Shown here: in pieces, positions 9,622-18,519 of the stretch
Position numbering within the stretch: the stretch's first letter is position 1
How the letters are laid out: the number at the start of each line of letters is the position of its first letter
Assembly: GCA_019459525.1 (NCBI GenBank)
Contig: JAIBEY010000068.1
Location: 20,355-84,354, forward strand
DNA: 64,000 nt
Direction: 5' to 3'
DNA from: Prolixibacteraceae bacterium
Lineage (GTDB): Bacteria > Bacteroidota > Bacteroidia > Bacteroidales > Prolixibacteraceae
Notes under the pieces: model-generated
Database searches by the model: none
What the model was told of the DNA's origin: nothing
The model's input: the letters and a program-made list of their open reading frames with translations, nothing else
Made by a program: the position numbers and the translations under genes

Positions 9622-9650
9622 TGTCACAAATTTAGTAAATATTTGTGACA
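9622..9650 (-). promoter_or_regulatory. Palindromic operator candidate of the AbiE pair
   Basis: A perfect 10-bp inverted repeat, TGTCACAAAT (9622-9631) and ATTTGTGACA (9641-9650), with a 9-bp AT-rich spacer. Its centre-to-centre distance is 19 bp, close to two helical turns, so two subunits could bind the same DNA face. It sits directly upstream of the antitoxin start. Confidence 0.65.
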
Positions 9651-10042
9651 GTTGAATTGCTTCTTTTCGTCCTTTTTCTCCTTCTGCTACTGTTATAAAT
9701 CAGACTCAATCAAGGTGTAATTGATTACCTCCTGAATAATTAGCAGGTTTAACTCATCGACTTTGTAAGATTTTCAGTTTTAAAAGATATTGGTCGCTTA
9801 ATTTTTATTGTTTCTTGAACGAACTATTGTATATAATAATAAAGATGAATGCTATTGAAATATAGACGATGAAAATGTTAGATAATGTTAATACAGATTT
9901 GCCTTATCTTATTGCTTTTGTTTATACACGACATTTATCAATTTTGATTCTCTAGGTGGAACTTTTTAACTACGCATATTTTATGAAATGTGCGCTTCGT
10001 GAAGCAAAAAAGCTTTTACGAGAGGCGAGATGTCCGTCAAGT

Positions 10043-10070
10043 GTTATTCTGAATTCGAAAACAGAATAAC
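10043..10070. terminator. Hairpin in decayed region, terminator-like
   Basis: A 9-bp perfect stem, GTTATTCTG (10043-10051) and CAGAATAAC (10062-10070), with a 10-nt loop. No gene can be assigned to it. Confidence 0.4.
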
Positions 10071-10103
10071 TTTATGAGTTCACAACCTGAAAGAAAATAA
10101 TGG

Positions 10104-10130
10104 ACTACCCCGCGGCTCTGTGGGGGTAGT
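10104..10130. terminator. GC-rich hairpin in decayed region
   Basis: An 8-bp stem ACTACCCC (10104-10111) and GGGGTAGT (10123-10130). It is unusually GC-rich for this stretch, lacks a clear T-run, and lies 45 bp before the frameshifted remnant. Confidence 0.4.
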
Positions 10131-10174
10131 GTTATTGAATTAGTTTAGTTGTTCCCTTAAGACAATGTTTTTAA

Positions 10175-10371
10175 TCAAAAATCTTTATAGTGGGAACCCT
10201 TTTGATATTCCTGCAATAGTGCGTTCATGATTTCATCTGCTACCAGCACCTCCTTTTCGGTCAACCTTGAAAAGTCATGATGGAAAAGGTACCTTTGTTC
10301 ACTTCCTTAAAAAAGTCCTTCCCGCTTAGTTTTTCAAACAGGTATTCCTGCTTTTTCAATCCATTAAGTTG
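10175..10371 (-). pseudogene. Frameshifted C-terminal gene remnant
   Basis: Two minus-strand frames together give one continuous protein-like segment. The upstream part contains QEYLFEKLSGKDFFKEVNKGTF. The downstream part reads HHDFSRLTEKEVLVADEIMN and ends in GSHYKDF and a stop at 10175. The frames meet at the four-base A run (plus strand) at 10284-10287, consistent with loss of one base from a homopolymer. There is an in-frame stop just upstream at 10372-10374 and no start codon. I do not recognise the family. Confidence 0.5.
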
Positions 10372-10626
10372 CTATTTCAATAAAAGCATTATTTGAAACG
10401 ATATGAAACGAGCCATGAGAAATAACCACACACAGGAGTATGACTATGATGGCGAGTTCCATCTGGCAATTAAGAAACAAATTATAAACAGATGAAATAA
10501 GCACATTATAAAAAGAGTATGGCTCGTTTCTGAATCATCAGCATTCTGGGTTTAATCTTTTGCAACTGGCTGTTATATAGGGGTTGGCATTTTTATACCT
10601 CTACGCGCGCAGAGTTGGCCGAGATT

Positions 10627-10761
10627 CTACAAGTTTTTTAGAACGACAGCGAAAACTACATTTTGAATTTTTTCTTTTGTTCCCCAGCACTCATAAAATT
10701 TAATACAACCTTGTAATCCTCCAATAAATGGTGCGATGCTTGCCCAGTTGGGCCCACGCAT
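10627..10761 (-). CDS. Small hypothetical ORF, 44 codons, possibly a gene fragment
   Basis: Starts MRGPNWASIAPFIGGLQGC and ends VVFAVVLKNL. Composition is protein-like, with a Trp/Gly-rich start, but there is no recognisable domain. A 13-bp hairpin lies directly upstream of the start. It may be a short gene or the tail of a lost one. Confidence 0.2.
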   Translation of the reverse strand: MRGPNWASIAPFIGGLQGCIKFYECWGTKEKIQNVVFAVVLKNL

Positions 10762-10770
10762 TGAAATAGA

Positions 10771-10811
10771 AGAGGCTGTCAAAAAATAAAATTTGACAGC
10801 CTCTGTTTTAG
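10771..10811 (+). terminator. Strong hairpin with T-run
   Basis: A perfect 13-bp stem, AGAGGCTGTCAAA (10771-10783) and its complement at 10792-10804, with an 8-nt loop, then GTTTTAG. It has the structure of an intrinsic terminator on the plus strand. No upstream plus-strand gene survives, which suits a decayed region. Confidence 0.55.
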
Positions 10812-10927
10812 TTGTCTCATAAAGATTTAGTATCTAGATATCACTATGACAACAAGATAAGATATGCGATTTAATAGTATTGACGACTGAGAATCAATAC
10901 CCTGAACCCTGATGTTAAATTATTAAG

Positions 10928-12811
10928 CTATTGATCCTCGGGATTAAGGGCCAACAACATCAGGTAGCCGTCGCAGAGATAGCCTTCGTAGCCCCAGCAT
11001 TCACCGTTCCATGTTTTCCAGTCTTTGGTCATGTCGCCTGTTGGTGCTGGTCCCTGAAAATCACCGGCAGTAATACCTGCAAGCAGTCCATCCGTTGCTA
11101 TCCGGAGTTGCTCGGTAAGCCCCGCTTTGCGAAGAGCTTTCAGCGTAAAATATGTCCAGTTTAGTGATGCTCCACCGTTCTCGTATTGCTGAAAAGCATC
11201 GCTACCATCTTCTTTGATTCCGCCTCCCCATCGTGGATTCGGGTTTGTATAATCTGCTTTCGGTATTGGTATCAGGTTTCCCGGGATTCCCAGTTTAAAA
11301 TTGGTGAAGCCCACTTCCTGCATCTTGTTCCACATCGTGGTCATAATACTTTTTACCTGATCGTCGGGAACCAATCCAAAATAGATGGCGACACTATTGG
11401 TGGCTACAAAATAGTAATCGTGCAGGTTTCCGTCTTTACTTCGCCATCCGGCCAGAACGCCGGTTTCCGGGTTAAAGAATGTTTTAAAATATTGGTTCTT
11501 CAGTTTTTCTGCAAGCTGTTTGTAATGTGTTGCATCCTCTTTCAAATCGAGCGATTCAGCAGTTGCGCTGATCAGGTTTAAAGCCTCGTAGGTGAGCGCG
11601 TTGCTGAAGGCATCTTCGTGTCCGTAGCCAACCGTATCCCACCAGTTGGCCGGGCGATCTTTGGCGCTCCACGATCCCGAGTTTCCGCTCAATTCATATT
11701 CTACCAGTCCGTTTTTGTCATTGTCATGTTTCATTTCTACTTCCATCCATTCTTTGATTTTTGGGAAGTTCTGGCGGGCCCATTCCAGGTCTTTTGATCC
11801 TCTGATGTAATTGCAGGCAGCAATAACCAGCGAAGGATAAGTGTCGAGCGAGTTGTAGGGTGAATTCCAGGCAATGGCGTCACTGCCTTCGTACCCGGTA
11901 GTGTAGCCAACCATTCCGTAGGCTTTCATACCATCGATATACCGTTCAACCGACATCCGGAGCAAATCGAGAGCCGTAAGAGAACCTGCCAGAGGGGGTG
12001 TGTGCAACGCCAGTATTGATGGCATAAACAGGGTAAGCGCACATGGATCGCTGGCCGAATTGTTGGCAATAACAGCCAGTCTCGGATTGACTTGGAACAG
12101 GTTGAGGTAGTTAAGGCGGTATCCGTCATATTTTTCCTGCTCTACGCCCGGGAAATCCGGATAAATGGAAGCCACCGTAAAAGTATAGGTTACTTCGGAT
12201 TGCTGACTGGTTGCCGCCGGAAGTTTCACCGAAACGAATTTGTTGCCCTTCTTCCGGCTGGCATCGAAATGTACACATGCCTTGGATTGGTTGGCCGTAA
12301 CCTGAAATGTTCCCATATCAGGCAGATGCAGAACGGCCGGTAGTTCTGTCTTTTTCCGGTCAGGCATTAATCCAAGCAGGGTGGTGTGATTTTTACGTTG
12401 GTCGAAACGGAAATCAATTTCGCTTGTGTTGTTTTCAGGATTGAACACCGAGCTTACCGTGAATTGCTTCTCCCCGAATTTAAATGTCCATTCGGCAGCT
12501 CCCGAAGTTCCTTTTTTGAAAATCCGGACTTCAGTATCTGAAACTTTTCTCAGTTCATATTTATTTACTCCGGACGGTTTTTCCCATTTCACCGGATTGT
12601 ACTCCAGTTGAGCTTTTCCAAGTCCGTCAACCGAAAAATAACGTACAAAAGGAACCGTATCAGTGAGTTTTATTTTATAATAGGAAGAAGCATATCCGAA
12701 TGTTTTTACTTTTTGCGTACACGACTGTACAGTAAGTAAAACAACCGCGAAAATGACTATGATGACAGCCATCCGGGCTATTATTTGTTTTGATTTTAAG
12801 TGATACCTCAT
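10928..12811 (-). CDS. Six-hairpin (alpha/alpha)6 glycosidase-like lipoprotein
   Basis: A 627-residue protein with a lipoprotein signal (hydrophobic run then VQSC, about residue 30), an N-terminal beta-sandwich to about residue 260, and an (alpha/alpha)6-barrel rich in acidic and Trp motifs such as DNDKNGLVEYELSG, ANWWDTVGYGHED and YENGGASLNW. These are typical of six-hairpin glycosidases (the GH78/GH63/GH95-like fold group). I cannot assign a CAZy family. As the last gene of the locus it probably trims side chains of the target glycan at the cell surface or in the periplasm. An alternative start is Met14, which would give a more compact signal peptide. Confidence 0.7.
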   Translation of the reverse strand: MRYHLKSKQIIARMAVIIVIFAVVLLTVQSCTQKVKTFGYASSYYKIKLTDTVPFVRYFSVDGLGKAQLEYNPVKWEKPSGVNKYELRKVSDTEVRIFKKGTSGAAEWTFKFGEKQFTVSSVFNPENNTSEIDFRFDQRKNHTTLLGLMPDRKKTELPAVLHLPDMGTFQVTANQSKACVHFDASRKKGNKFVSVKLPAATSQQSEVTYTFTVASIYPDFPGVEQEKYDGYRLNYLNLFQVNPRLAVIANNSASDPCALTLFMPSILALHTPPLAGSLTALDLLRMSVERYIDGMKAYGMVGYTTGYEGSDAIAWNSPYNSLDTYPSLVIAACNYIRGSKDLEWARQNFPKIKEWMEVEMKHDNDKNGLVEYELSGNSGSWSAKDRPANWWDTVGYGHEDAFSNALTYEALNLISATAESLDLKEDATHYKQLAEKLKNQYFKTFFNPETGVLAGWRSKDGNLHDYYFVATNSVAIYFGLVPDDQVKSIMTTMWNKMQEVGFTNFKLGIPGNLIPIPKADYTNPNPRWGGGIKEDGSDAFQQYENGGASLNWTYFTLKALRKAGLTEQLRIATDGLLAGITAGDFQGPAPTGDMTKDWKTWNGECWGYEGYLCDGYLMLLALNPEDQ

Positions 12812-12902
12812 AATTTTTGTTTTTTATTGTGTCATTCCGGGTCACGTATCGGCGCGAAAATCAGACTAGATGATCTAAAATGTTTCATGATTTATTCTTC
12901 GG

Positions 12903-14486
12903 CTATTTATTCATTCTTCGGATTCCTTTTGCCTCATCAACGGGCATCCTTAGTCCTTCTAATTTTTCTCCGGATACCTTATTCAGCAGTACCACCGGCA
13001 TATCTTTGGCTGTTGGAATTTCTACAGATTCCAGTTTGATTCCTTTCACATCGTCGAAAACCATGGCCGGGCGGAAGTCGTCGGTTTTATAACTGATTTT
13101 TACATTCTTCATCCGGATTCCTTCTGCATGTCGTACATAAAATCCCCAGGCGGGCAATTCACCAAACATCGAAAATTCGGGATAATCGGGCTCACATTCA
13201 GGAACGGAAGTTACTTGGTCAGGCGGAATGCAGGCAATCTCTTTGCTGGCACCTCCGGCATAAGTGATTTCAACATTTTCGAGGGTGACATCCTGAATGA
13301 TATGTCCGGGAATTCCGACAATCGACGATGGCAACAGGTTAAACGGTAACCAGGGGTGTCCGAAGAACGGATAGCCGGAACGACGGGCAGGCATTTTTTC
13401 TTTGTCGGGACTATTTACATCCGGAGGACCTTCGAGTGGGTAACCCTGATCAGGTTTGTGAAGCGGAATTTCGGCTTTCACATCGGCAATGTAAATACCT
13501 TTTACCGAACCGGCCTCTGCTTTTTTGTTGCGGTGTCCGAGACGAATAAAAATAGCATTTCCGGTGTTGGTAGCTTTAATGTGCTGAATATCGATGTTCT
13601 CAATATGTCCGCCATCAACCGATTCGATGGCAATCGCCGAGCGGAACGTGTCAAAAATGGTGAGGTTTTCGACTTTGATATTTTTGAATCCGCCATACGA
13701 TGCGGTTCCCATTTTGAATGCACTGGCACTCGAGCGGATGGTACAATTGGCCACATAAACATTGTCGCAGAAGTTGCCTGCTTTTTCCGATTTCAGGCAA
13801 ATGCCATCGTCGGCAGCATTCACGAAACAGTTGATCACTTTTACATTTTTACAATCAGAAATATCGATCCCGTCGTTGTTCCAGTACGAAGTACTTTGAA
13901 CTTTGATTCCGTCGATAGTCAGGTTGGTGCAATTGATATAATCCTGCACCCAGCTGGCCGCGTTTTTCATGGTAACTCCTGAAATGTTTACCTGATCGCA
14001 ACCTTTGAATACGACCAGCATCGGGCGTACTCCTTCAGATGGACGTACACTCCAGCCTCCATTGTCGATGAGGGTTCCGGCGCGCAGCATACGGAAAACA
14101 TCAAGCATCAACTCTCCGGCCTGTCCATCGATTACCCCTTCGCCGCTGATTGAAATGTTCTTTTGGTCTTTAGCAACCAGGAAGGCCATGGCAATAGGGT
14201 TGTCGTAATCGGTACGGGTGACACTTCCCAACAAACATGCACCTAAATCGAGGTGAAGGTTTACGCCGGATTTTAAGGTTAAAACTCCGGAAGCAAAGTT
14301 CCCGGGCGGAATAATCACTTTTCCGCCACCATTGGCCGAAGCTTCGTCAATAGCTTTTTGGATGAACGGGCCGTTGTTGGTTCTCCCGTCAGCTTTGGCT
14401 CCATAGCTGGTAATTGGGTAATCTTTGGCTTGTGTATAACTGCAAAAGGTGAAAGCAGCAAACGCGACTAATAAAAATTTTTTCAT
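12903..14486 (-). CDS. GH28-like right-handed beta-helix glycosidase, divergent active site
   Basis: A 527-residue secreted protein (signal peptide about 1-20) with the pectate-lyase fold of GH28. The first two family motifs are kept: NNDGIDI around 203-209 (Asn204, Asp205) and ADDGICLKS around 225-233 (Asp226, Asp227). The usual Gly-His-Gly motif is absent, replaced by the region around GTASYGG (about 260-266), and the Arg-Ile-Lys motif reads AIAIES. The fold and the Asp pair suggest a glycosidase acting on rhamnose- or uronate-linked bonds, but not a standard polygalacturonase. It stands between a GH78 and a six-hairpin enzyme in the same operon. Confidence 0.75.
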   Translation of the reverse strand: MKKFLLVAFAAFTFCSYTQAKDYPITSYGAKADGRTNNGPFIQKAIDEASANGGGKVIIPPGNFASGVLTLKSGVNLHLDLGACLLGSVTRTDYDNPIAMAFLVAKDQKNISISGEGVIDGQAGELMLDVFRMLRAGTLIDNGGWSVRPSEGVRPMLVVFKGCDQVNISGVTMKNAASWVQDYINCTNLTIDGIKVQSTSYWNNDGIDISDCKNVKVINCFVNAADDGICLKSEKAGNFCDNVYVANCTIRSSASAFKMGTASYGGFKNIKVENLTIFDTFRSAIAIESVDGGHIENIDIQHIKATNTGNAIFIRLGHRNKKAEAGSVKGIYIADVKAEIPLHKPDQGYPLEGPPDVNSPDKEKMPARRSGYPFFGHPWLPFNLLPSSIVGIPGHIIQDVTLENVEITYAGGASKEIACIPPDQVTSVPECEPDYPEFSMFGELPAWGFYVRHAEGIRMKNVKISYKTDDFRPAMVFDDVKGIKLESVEIPTAKDMPVVLLNKVSGEKLEGLRMPVDEAKGIRRMNK

Positions 14487-14503
14487 GTTTAACTGAATTG
14501 TTT

Positions 14504-14555
14504 AACCACATAGGTCACATAGTTTTTTATTAAATTTCTGTGTGTCTATGTGGTT
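14504..14555. repeat. Intergenic inverted repeat between GH78 and GH28-like genes
   Basis: AACCACATAG...CACATAG (14504-14522) and CTGTG...CTATGTGGTT (14538-14555) pair across a T/A-rich loop. It belongs to the CACA-rich palindrome family seen at several junctions of this operon. Confidence 0.6.
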
Positions 14556-14564
14556 CATTTATAT

Positions 14565-16991
14565 TTATTTAATTGATTTGATTTCATATTCTCCCGGAAG
14601 TGCCTGAAAAATAACTTTCCCATTTTCATTCCGGAATTTGTTGTTTGGTTTTCCGTTCACGCTTACCTTCAGAGGATCGGCTGCCGGAACTGCTATTTCA
14701 GCAGTAGTTTTTTCAGGTACCAAAACATACAGACTGAAAGTTCCATTGTCGTCTATTTTCCAATCGATCGAAATAGCTCCATAAGCTGTTGGCACAATTC
14801 CTTTGGCCCATTTCAGATCGCAGGGATTGGGTTTTACCGAGAAGGTTTTCCAGCCGGCAGAGACAGGTTCAGCGCCCAATACTTTTTGCGGAAGCAAAGC
14901 TGTTGGTCCGGAGCACCAGGCGTGTGAGCTTGTTGCTATTTCCCTGGGCCAGTTGGCGATGTCCCAGGCTTCGTGCCACCCTCCGTTGAATAGCGGTAAT
15001 TTCATTTGCTCACCCCAGTATTTTCGGATGTAGTCGAGCGACCATTGCGGTTTTGCATCGAACATGGAATACAGCACATAATAGGCAAATGATTGTTCGC
15101 TGCTACGGTTATCGGCGGCCACTTTTTCAACCAGATTGGCTTTTTCTGCCGGATCGACCAAGCCGTAGAGCATGGCATAGACCTGCGTTTGCTGACTGCA
15201 TTTTTTACTTCCGTAGCTGTCGAGGTAGAGTTCTTTTTCGGGCGACCAAAGCCATTTTTTGATGTTTACTTTCAGTTCTTCGGCTTTTTTTGTCCACACA
15301 TCAGCTTGTTGCTGGTCGCCGTTTATCGTTCCGGCGACCAAAGCAGCCTGGTTTAATGCGCCATAATAAAGGCAGTTCAGTCCGGTTATTTCGCCTTTCT
15401 GATCCATCGGATACGTGTCGGGGTGGTCGAGCACGATCCATCCCGGAACTTTCGAAAGCAATCCATGTTCTTTTCCAACAAGCGATTCCAGGTAGCCCAT
15501 CAACTTTTTAAGGTTCGGGTAGATCTGGCGCAACAGATTGGCATTACCGAAATACTGGTAATATTCATCCAACATGATCACGTATTCCAGCTCATAATCG
15601 ACCAGGTAAGCCGAAGTGTTTTCGCCCAGCAACCAGTCGGTAGGGTAGCGCGAGCGGATGGAGCCGTCATCTTTCCAGCGTTGCGACCAGATACCCGACA
15701 AAATGTTGTAGTGCATCAGGTATTCGGAACTAAGTCCGAACGGATAATAGGCGTACTTCTGCAAATAACGGCTGTCGCCGGCAATGTATTGGGTTTGTTC
15801 GCGCCAGGGAGTATCCATGTAAGTGTCTTGCGCGCAAAGCTTCAGGGTAAAAATGCCGGTTTCGTAAATTTTATTTAGTAATGGATCCGAACATTCAAAG
15901 CTACCTTCATCAGTATAATTGTAATGCTGGCTAACCGACGACACACTTTTGAAAATCAGGCTGTCGCTGGCCGAAAGGCAGAGGTATCGAAACCCGCGCC
16001 AGGTCAGCGGGCTCCACGTTTGCAGTCCTTTTTTGCTGAGGTAACAATCGGTATAATCGACTCGTTTTTTGTACAGGATGGTGCTGTCGGGCAAAACGCG
16101 TTCCGAGGTTCCCATTTCGAAACGCGCTCCGTCGTACTTCGAAAATAGTTCGATGACTGGTGTTCCGGTGATTTCCTTTCCAAAGTCGTAAACGATTTTA
16201 TCACCGGCAAACCAGTGTTTCACCGGATAAACTCTTTCGCGGAAAAGTGGAGGCCGGTTGATTTCGACGATGCTGTTCCAGGGAGCAAACGGTGGAATTC
16301 CCAATTTTTTGGCAGCTTGCCATTTTGAGTCATCGAACTCAGGTGCTTTCCAGTTTTCGGGCATTTTTCGGGCATCATATTTTTCGATAAAGCCAATCAG
16401 GTTTGGCCTGCGTTCTGCATTTCCGGTGCGCAGTTCAGTAGCGTTGTCCCAGGCTTCGGCTTTGGCAACTTTCCACGATTGATCGCTGGTGATTAGCTGA
16501 ATGTTGTTTTTGTCGAAGGTCAGTTTTCCCTGAAAAAAGAAGCCGCCGCGTGCATTAATCCGGTGCGACATTCCGAGTCCAAAGTTGTACACCAGTGCCG
16601 AAATCGTGTTTTCCCCTTTCTGAAAATAGCCTGATAAATCGTATTGTTCATACACCTGATATTCCGGGTCGCAATTCGTGGGGCAACGCTCAACCAGCTT
16701 GCCGTTGATATATACATCGGCATACGAATAGGCCGAAATGAACGCTTTGGCTTCGGAGGGAACTTGCTTCAGCTCAATGGTTTTTCGAACCATCAGGTAA
16801 TAGTTTTTCGGATTATCTTCGCCCGAATCCCAGATCCAGTTGGCTACTGGTGTTTTACCATCCAACAGTTTCGAAGGTGCTGAAATAGTAGCTCCCGAGT
16901 TCACTTGTCCGAATGAAAGAAGAACTCCATTCCACAAAATAATACCGAGGAGAATACATCGTATTCGGTTGGTTTCAGGTTTAATCTTCAT
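14565..16991 (-). CDS. GH78 alpha-L-rhamnosidase
   Basis: About 808 residues from Met9 of the long ORF. I chose the start at 16991 because it gives a clean signal peptide (MKIKPETNRIRC, hydrophobic run, then GQ); the upstream ATG at 17015 is the alternative. The N-terminal jelly-roll domain holds WIWDSGEDNPKNYYLMVRK. The (alpha/alpha)6 catalytic barrel shows CAQDTYMDTPWREQTQYIAGD, the GH78 acidic motif region, and NGGWHEAWDIANW, followed by a C-terminal beta domain. The family inverts alpha-L-rhamnosides. It is a clear paralogue of the GH78 at 31007-33412, sharing motif order and cysteine-containing ERCPTNCDPEYQ, so the locus carries a duplicated rhamnosidase. Confidence 0.85.
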   Translation of the reverse strand: MKIKPETNRIRCILLGIILWNGVLLSFGQVNSGATISAPSKLLDGKTPVANWIWDSGEDNPKNYYLMVRKTIELKQVPSEAKAFISAYSYADVYINGKLVERCPTNCDPEYQVYEQYDLSGYFQKGENTISALVYNFGLGMSHRINARGGFFFQGKLTFDKNNIQLITSDQSWKVAKAEAWDNATELRTGNAERRPNLIGFIEKYDARKMPENWKAPEFDDSKWQAAKKLGIPPFAPWNSIVEINRPPLFRERVYPVKHWFAGDKIVYDFGKEITGTPVIELFSKYDGARFEMGTSERVLPDSTILYKKRVDYTDCYLSKKGLQTWSPLTWRGFRYLCLSASDSLIFKSVSSVSQHYNYTDEGSFECSDPLLNKIYETGIFTLKLCAQDTYMDTPWREQTQYIAGDSRYLQKYAYYPFGLSSEYLMHYNILSGIWSQRWKDDGSIRSRYPTDWLLGENTSAYLVDYELEYVIMLDEYYQYFGNANLLRQIYPNLKKLMGYLESLVGKEHGLLSKVPGWIVLDHPDTYPMDQKGEITGLNCLYYGALNQAALVAGTINGDQQQADVWTKKAEELKVNIKKWLWSPEKELYLDSYGSKKCSQQTQVYAMLYGLVDPAEKANLVEKVAADNRSSEQSFAYYVLYSMFDAKPQWSLDYIRKYWGEQMKLPLFNGGWHEAWDIANWPREIATSSHAWCSGPTALLPQKVLGAEPVSAGWKTFSVKPNPCDLKWAKGIVPTAYGAISIDWKIDDNGTFSLYVLVPEKTTAEIAVPAADPLKVSVNGKPNNKFRNENGKVIFQALPGEYEIKSIK

Positions 16992-17030
16992 TTTTGTTTG
17001 TTCTGTTTTTAGCATCGTAAGGTTTTAGTT

Positions 17031-18428
17031 TTACTTAATCTTCCATTCATTTTCAATGTCTTCCAGCGATAAGCCTTTGGTTTCAGGAATTAATCTCAGA
17101 ATGAAAGTAACCGGGATGCAACAAAGGGCAAAAACAAAGAATGTAATTGCAGGTGACAAGGTTTCGAGCATCCATGGCACAACCTGACCAATAATTGCAG
17201 TACCGACCCATAACATCAGAGTGGCGATAGACATGGCTCTACCTCTCACGTTTGTTGGATATATTTCGGATAGAAGTACCCAGATGACAGGCCCAAAGCC
17301 AATTTCGAAAAAGGTGATGAAGGCGATGATACATCCAATTAGCAGAAACCCTTCGGTTTGTTTCAGCAGGAATAAAAGGCCAACGGCCAGCAATGAAAAA
17401 AACATTCCGGCAACGCCAATATTGAGCAGCTTTTTACGGCCATATTGATCGATTTTCCAGATGGCGAAACCGGTGGTCACTGCATTTACAATGCCAATGA
17501 CTACTTGTCCGCCCAAGGCATCGCCCAGCTTCAGTCCAGCTTCTTCCATGATGCGTGGTCCGTAGTAGATAATGGCATTGATTCCGGTGAACTGTGATAG
17601 CAGTGCCAGTGCAATTCCGGCAAACATGGCGATGCGTATTCCCGGACGAAACAATACGGCCCATGAGCCTTTTTCTTCTTTGGCCAATGTTTCTTTAATA
17701 GAGCTTAGTTCTTGTCGTGCGACCAGCGAACCGTTGATTTTGGCAAGAATAGCTTCTGCTTTGTCGTTGTTTCCTTTGGCTGCAAACCAACGTGGACTTT
17801 CGGGAACAAAGAACATGGCCAGAAAAAAGAAAATCGCAGGAATGGCTGAAGCTCCAAACATCGATCGCCATACTTCTGTTACAAAAACTTTATGCCATAC
17901 TCCGCCATCCGAGAATAACCCGGGGCTGACACTTAGTTTCATTAACCCGGCATTAGCTAGATAAGCGGCCACAATTCCCAGGCAAATGGCCAGTTGGTAC
18001 AAAGCCACCATCCGGCCTCGAATTTTTGCCGGCGAAACTTCGGAAATGTAAAGTGGCGAAAGCATGGAGGCAATTCCAATTCCCAGTCCGCCAACCAACC
18101 GGAAGATGATTAGTTCGGTATGTGAGCCGCACAGCGCGCAACCAAAGGCCGATGCGCAGAACAATAATCCGGAAACGATGAGCGATGCTTTTCGTCCGAA
18201 ACGATCCGACATTTCTCCGGCCATCATTACCCCGAGGATACAGCCTACCAGGGCAGAACTTACAAACCAGCCTTCCATCAGGGTCGATAAGGCGAATTGT
18301 TGTTTAACCAGGCTAATGGTTCCTGAAATTACGGCTGTATCGTAGCCGAACAGAAATCCTCCGAAAGCCGCGGTCAGTGCGATAAATATTAAATAGGAAT
18401 TATTTTTTTGTTGGGTTGATTGAGTCAT
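17031..18428 (-). CDS. MFS sugar porter (XylE/GLUT-type)
   Basis: A 465-residue transporter with about 12 membrane segments and sugar-porter signatures: GYDTAVISGTI in helix 1, a GR-type loop (SDRFGRKAS) between helices 2 and 3, PESPRWF before the central loop, and PETKGLSLE at the C-terminus. It probably imports a monosaccharide (D-xylose-, glucose- or mannose-like) with protons. It lies between the GH78 and the glycyl-radical enzyme genes, so the imported sugar may be the source of the radical enzyme's substrate. The specific sugar is unknown. Confidence 0.88.
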   Translation of the reverse strand: MTQSTQQKNNSYLIFIALTAAFGGFLFGYDTAVISGTISLVKQQFALSTLMEGWFVSSALVGCILGVMMAGEMSDRFGRKASLIVSGLLFCASAFGCALCGSHTELIIFRLVGGLGIGIASMLSPLYISEVSPAKIRGRMVALYQLAICLGIVAAYLANAGLMKLSVSPGLFSDGGVWHKVFVTEVWRSMFGASAIPAIFFFLAMFFVPESPRWFAAKGNNDKAEAILAKINGSLVARQELSSIKETLAKEEKGSWAVLFRPGIRIAMFAGIALALLSQFTGINAIIYYGPRIMEEAGLKLGDALGGQVVIGIVNAVTTGFAIWKIDQYGRKKLLNIGVAGMFFSLLAVGLLFLLKQTEGFLLIGCIIAFITFFEIGFGPVIWVLLSEIYPTNVRGRAMSIATLMLWVGTAIIGQVVPWMLETLSPAITFFVFALCCIPVTFILRLIPETKGLSLEDIENEWKIK

Positions 18429-18452
18429 AAAGTGATCGGGTTTTTATTAATT

Positions 18453-18512
18453 GTTACGGGTTACGGGTTGCGAGTTACGGGTTCTCGAAACACGCAACTT
18501 GCAACTCGTAAC
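18453..18512. repeat. Intergenic inverted repeat upstream of the sugar porter
   Basis: Tandem GTTACGGG units (from 18453) pair with GCAACTCGTAAC (to 18512). It forms an imperfect stem-loop between the glycyl-radical enzyme stop and the sugar porter start. Confidence 0.55.
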
Positions 18513-18519
18513 ATTTTTT

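Larger units (their letters stand above)
9651..10926. other. Gene-poor decayed region between AbiE and the polysaccharide locus
   Basis: About 1.3 kb without an intact gene of convincing size. Minus-strand protein-like fragments are visible: a C-terminal piece ending INYTLIESDL and a stop near 9706, the frameshifted remnant at 10175-10371, and a 44-codon ORF at 10627-10761. On the plus strand there are only very short ORFs (for example 31 codons at 10403-10495). Three hairpins are listed separately. The picture is of several former genes worn down to fragments. Confidence 0.5.

Noticed and set aside
10403..10495. A 31-codon plus-strand ORF starting MKRAMRNNHTQEY
   Set aside because: Too short, no recognisable family, and located in a decayed stretch; mentioned only in the region description.
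13356..13982. A 208-codon plus-strand frame opposite the GH28-like gene
   Set aside because: It is the antisense shadow of a clear secreted beta-helix protein and has no recognisable domain.
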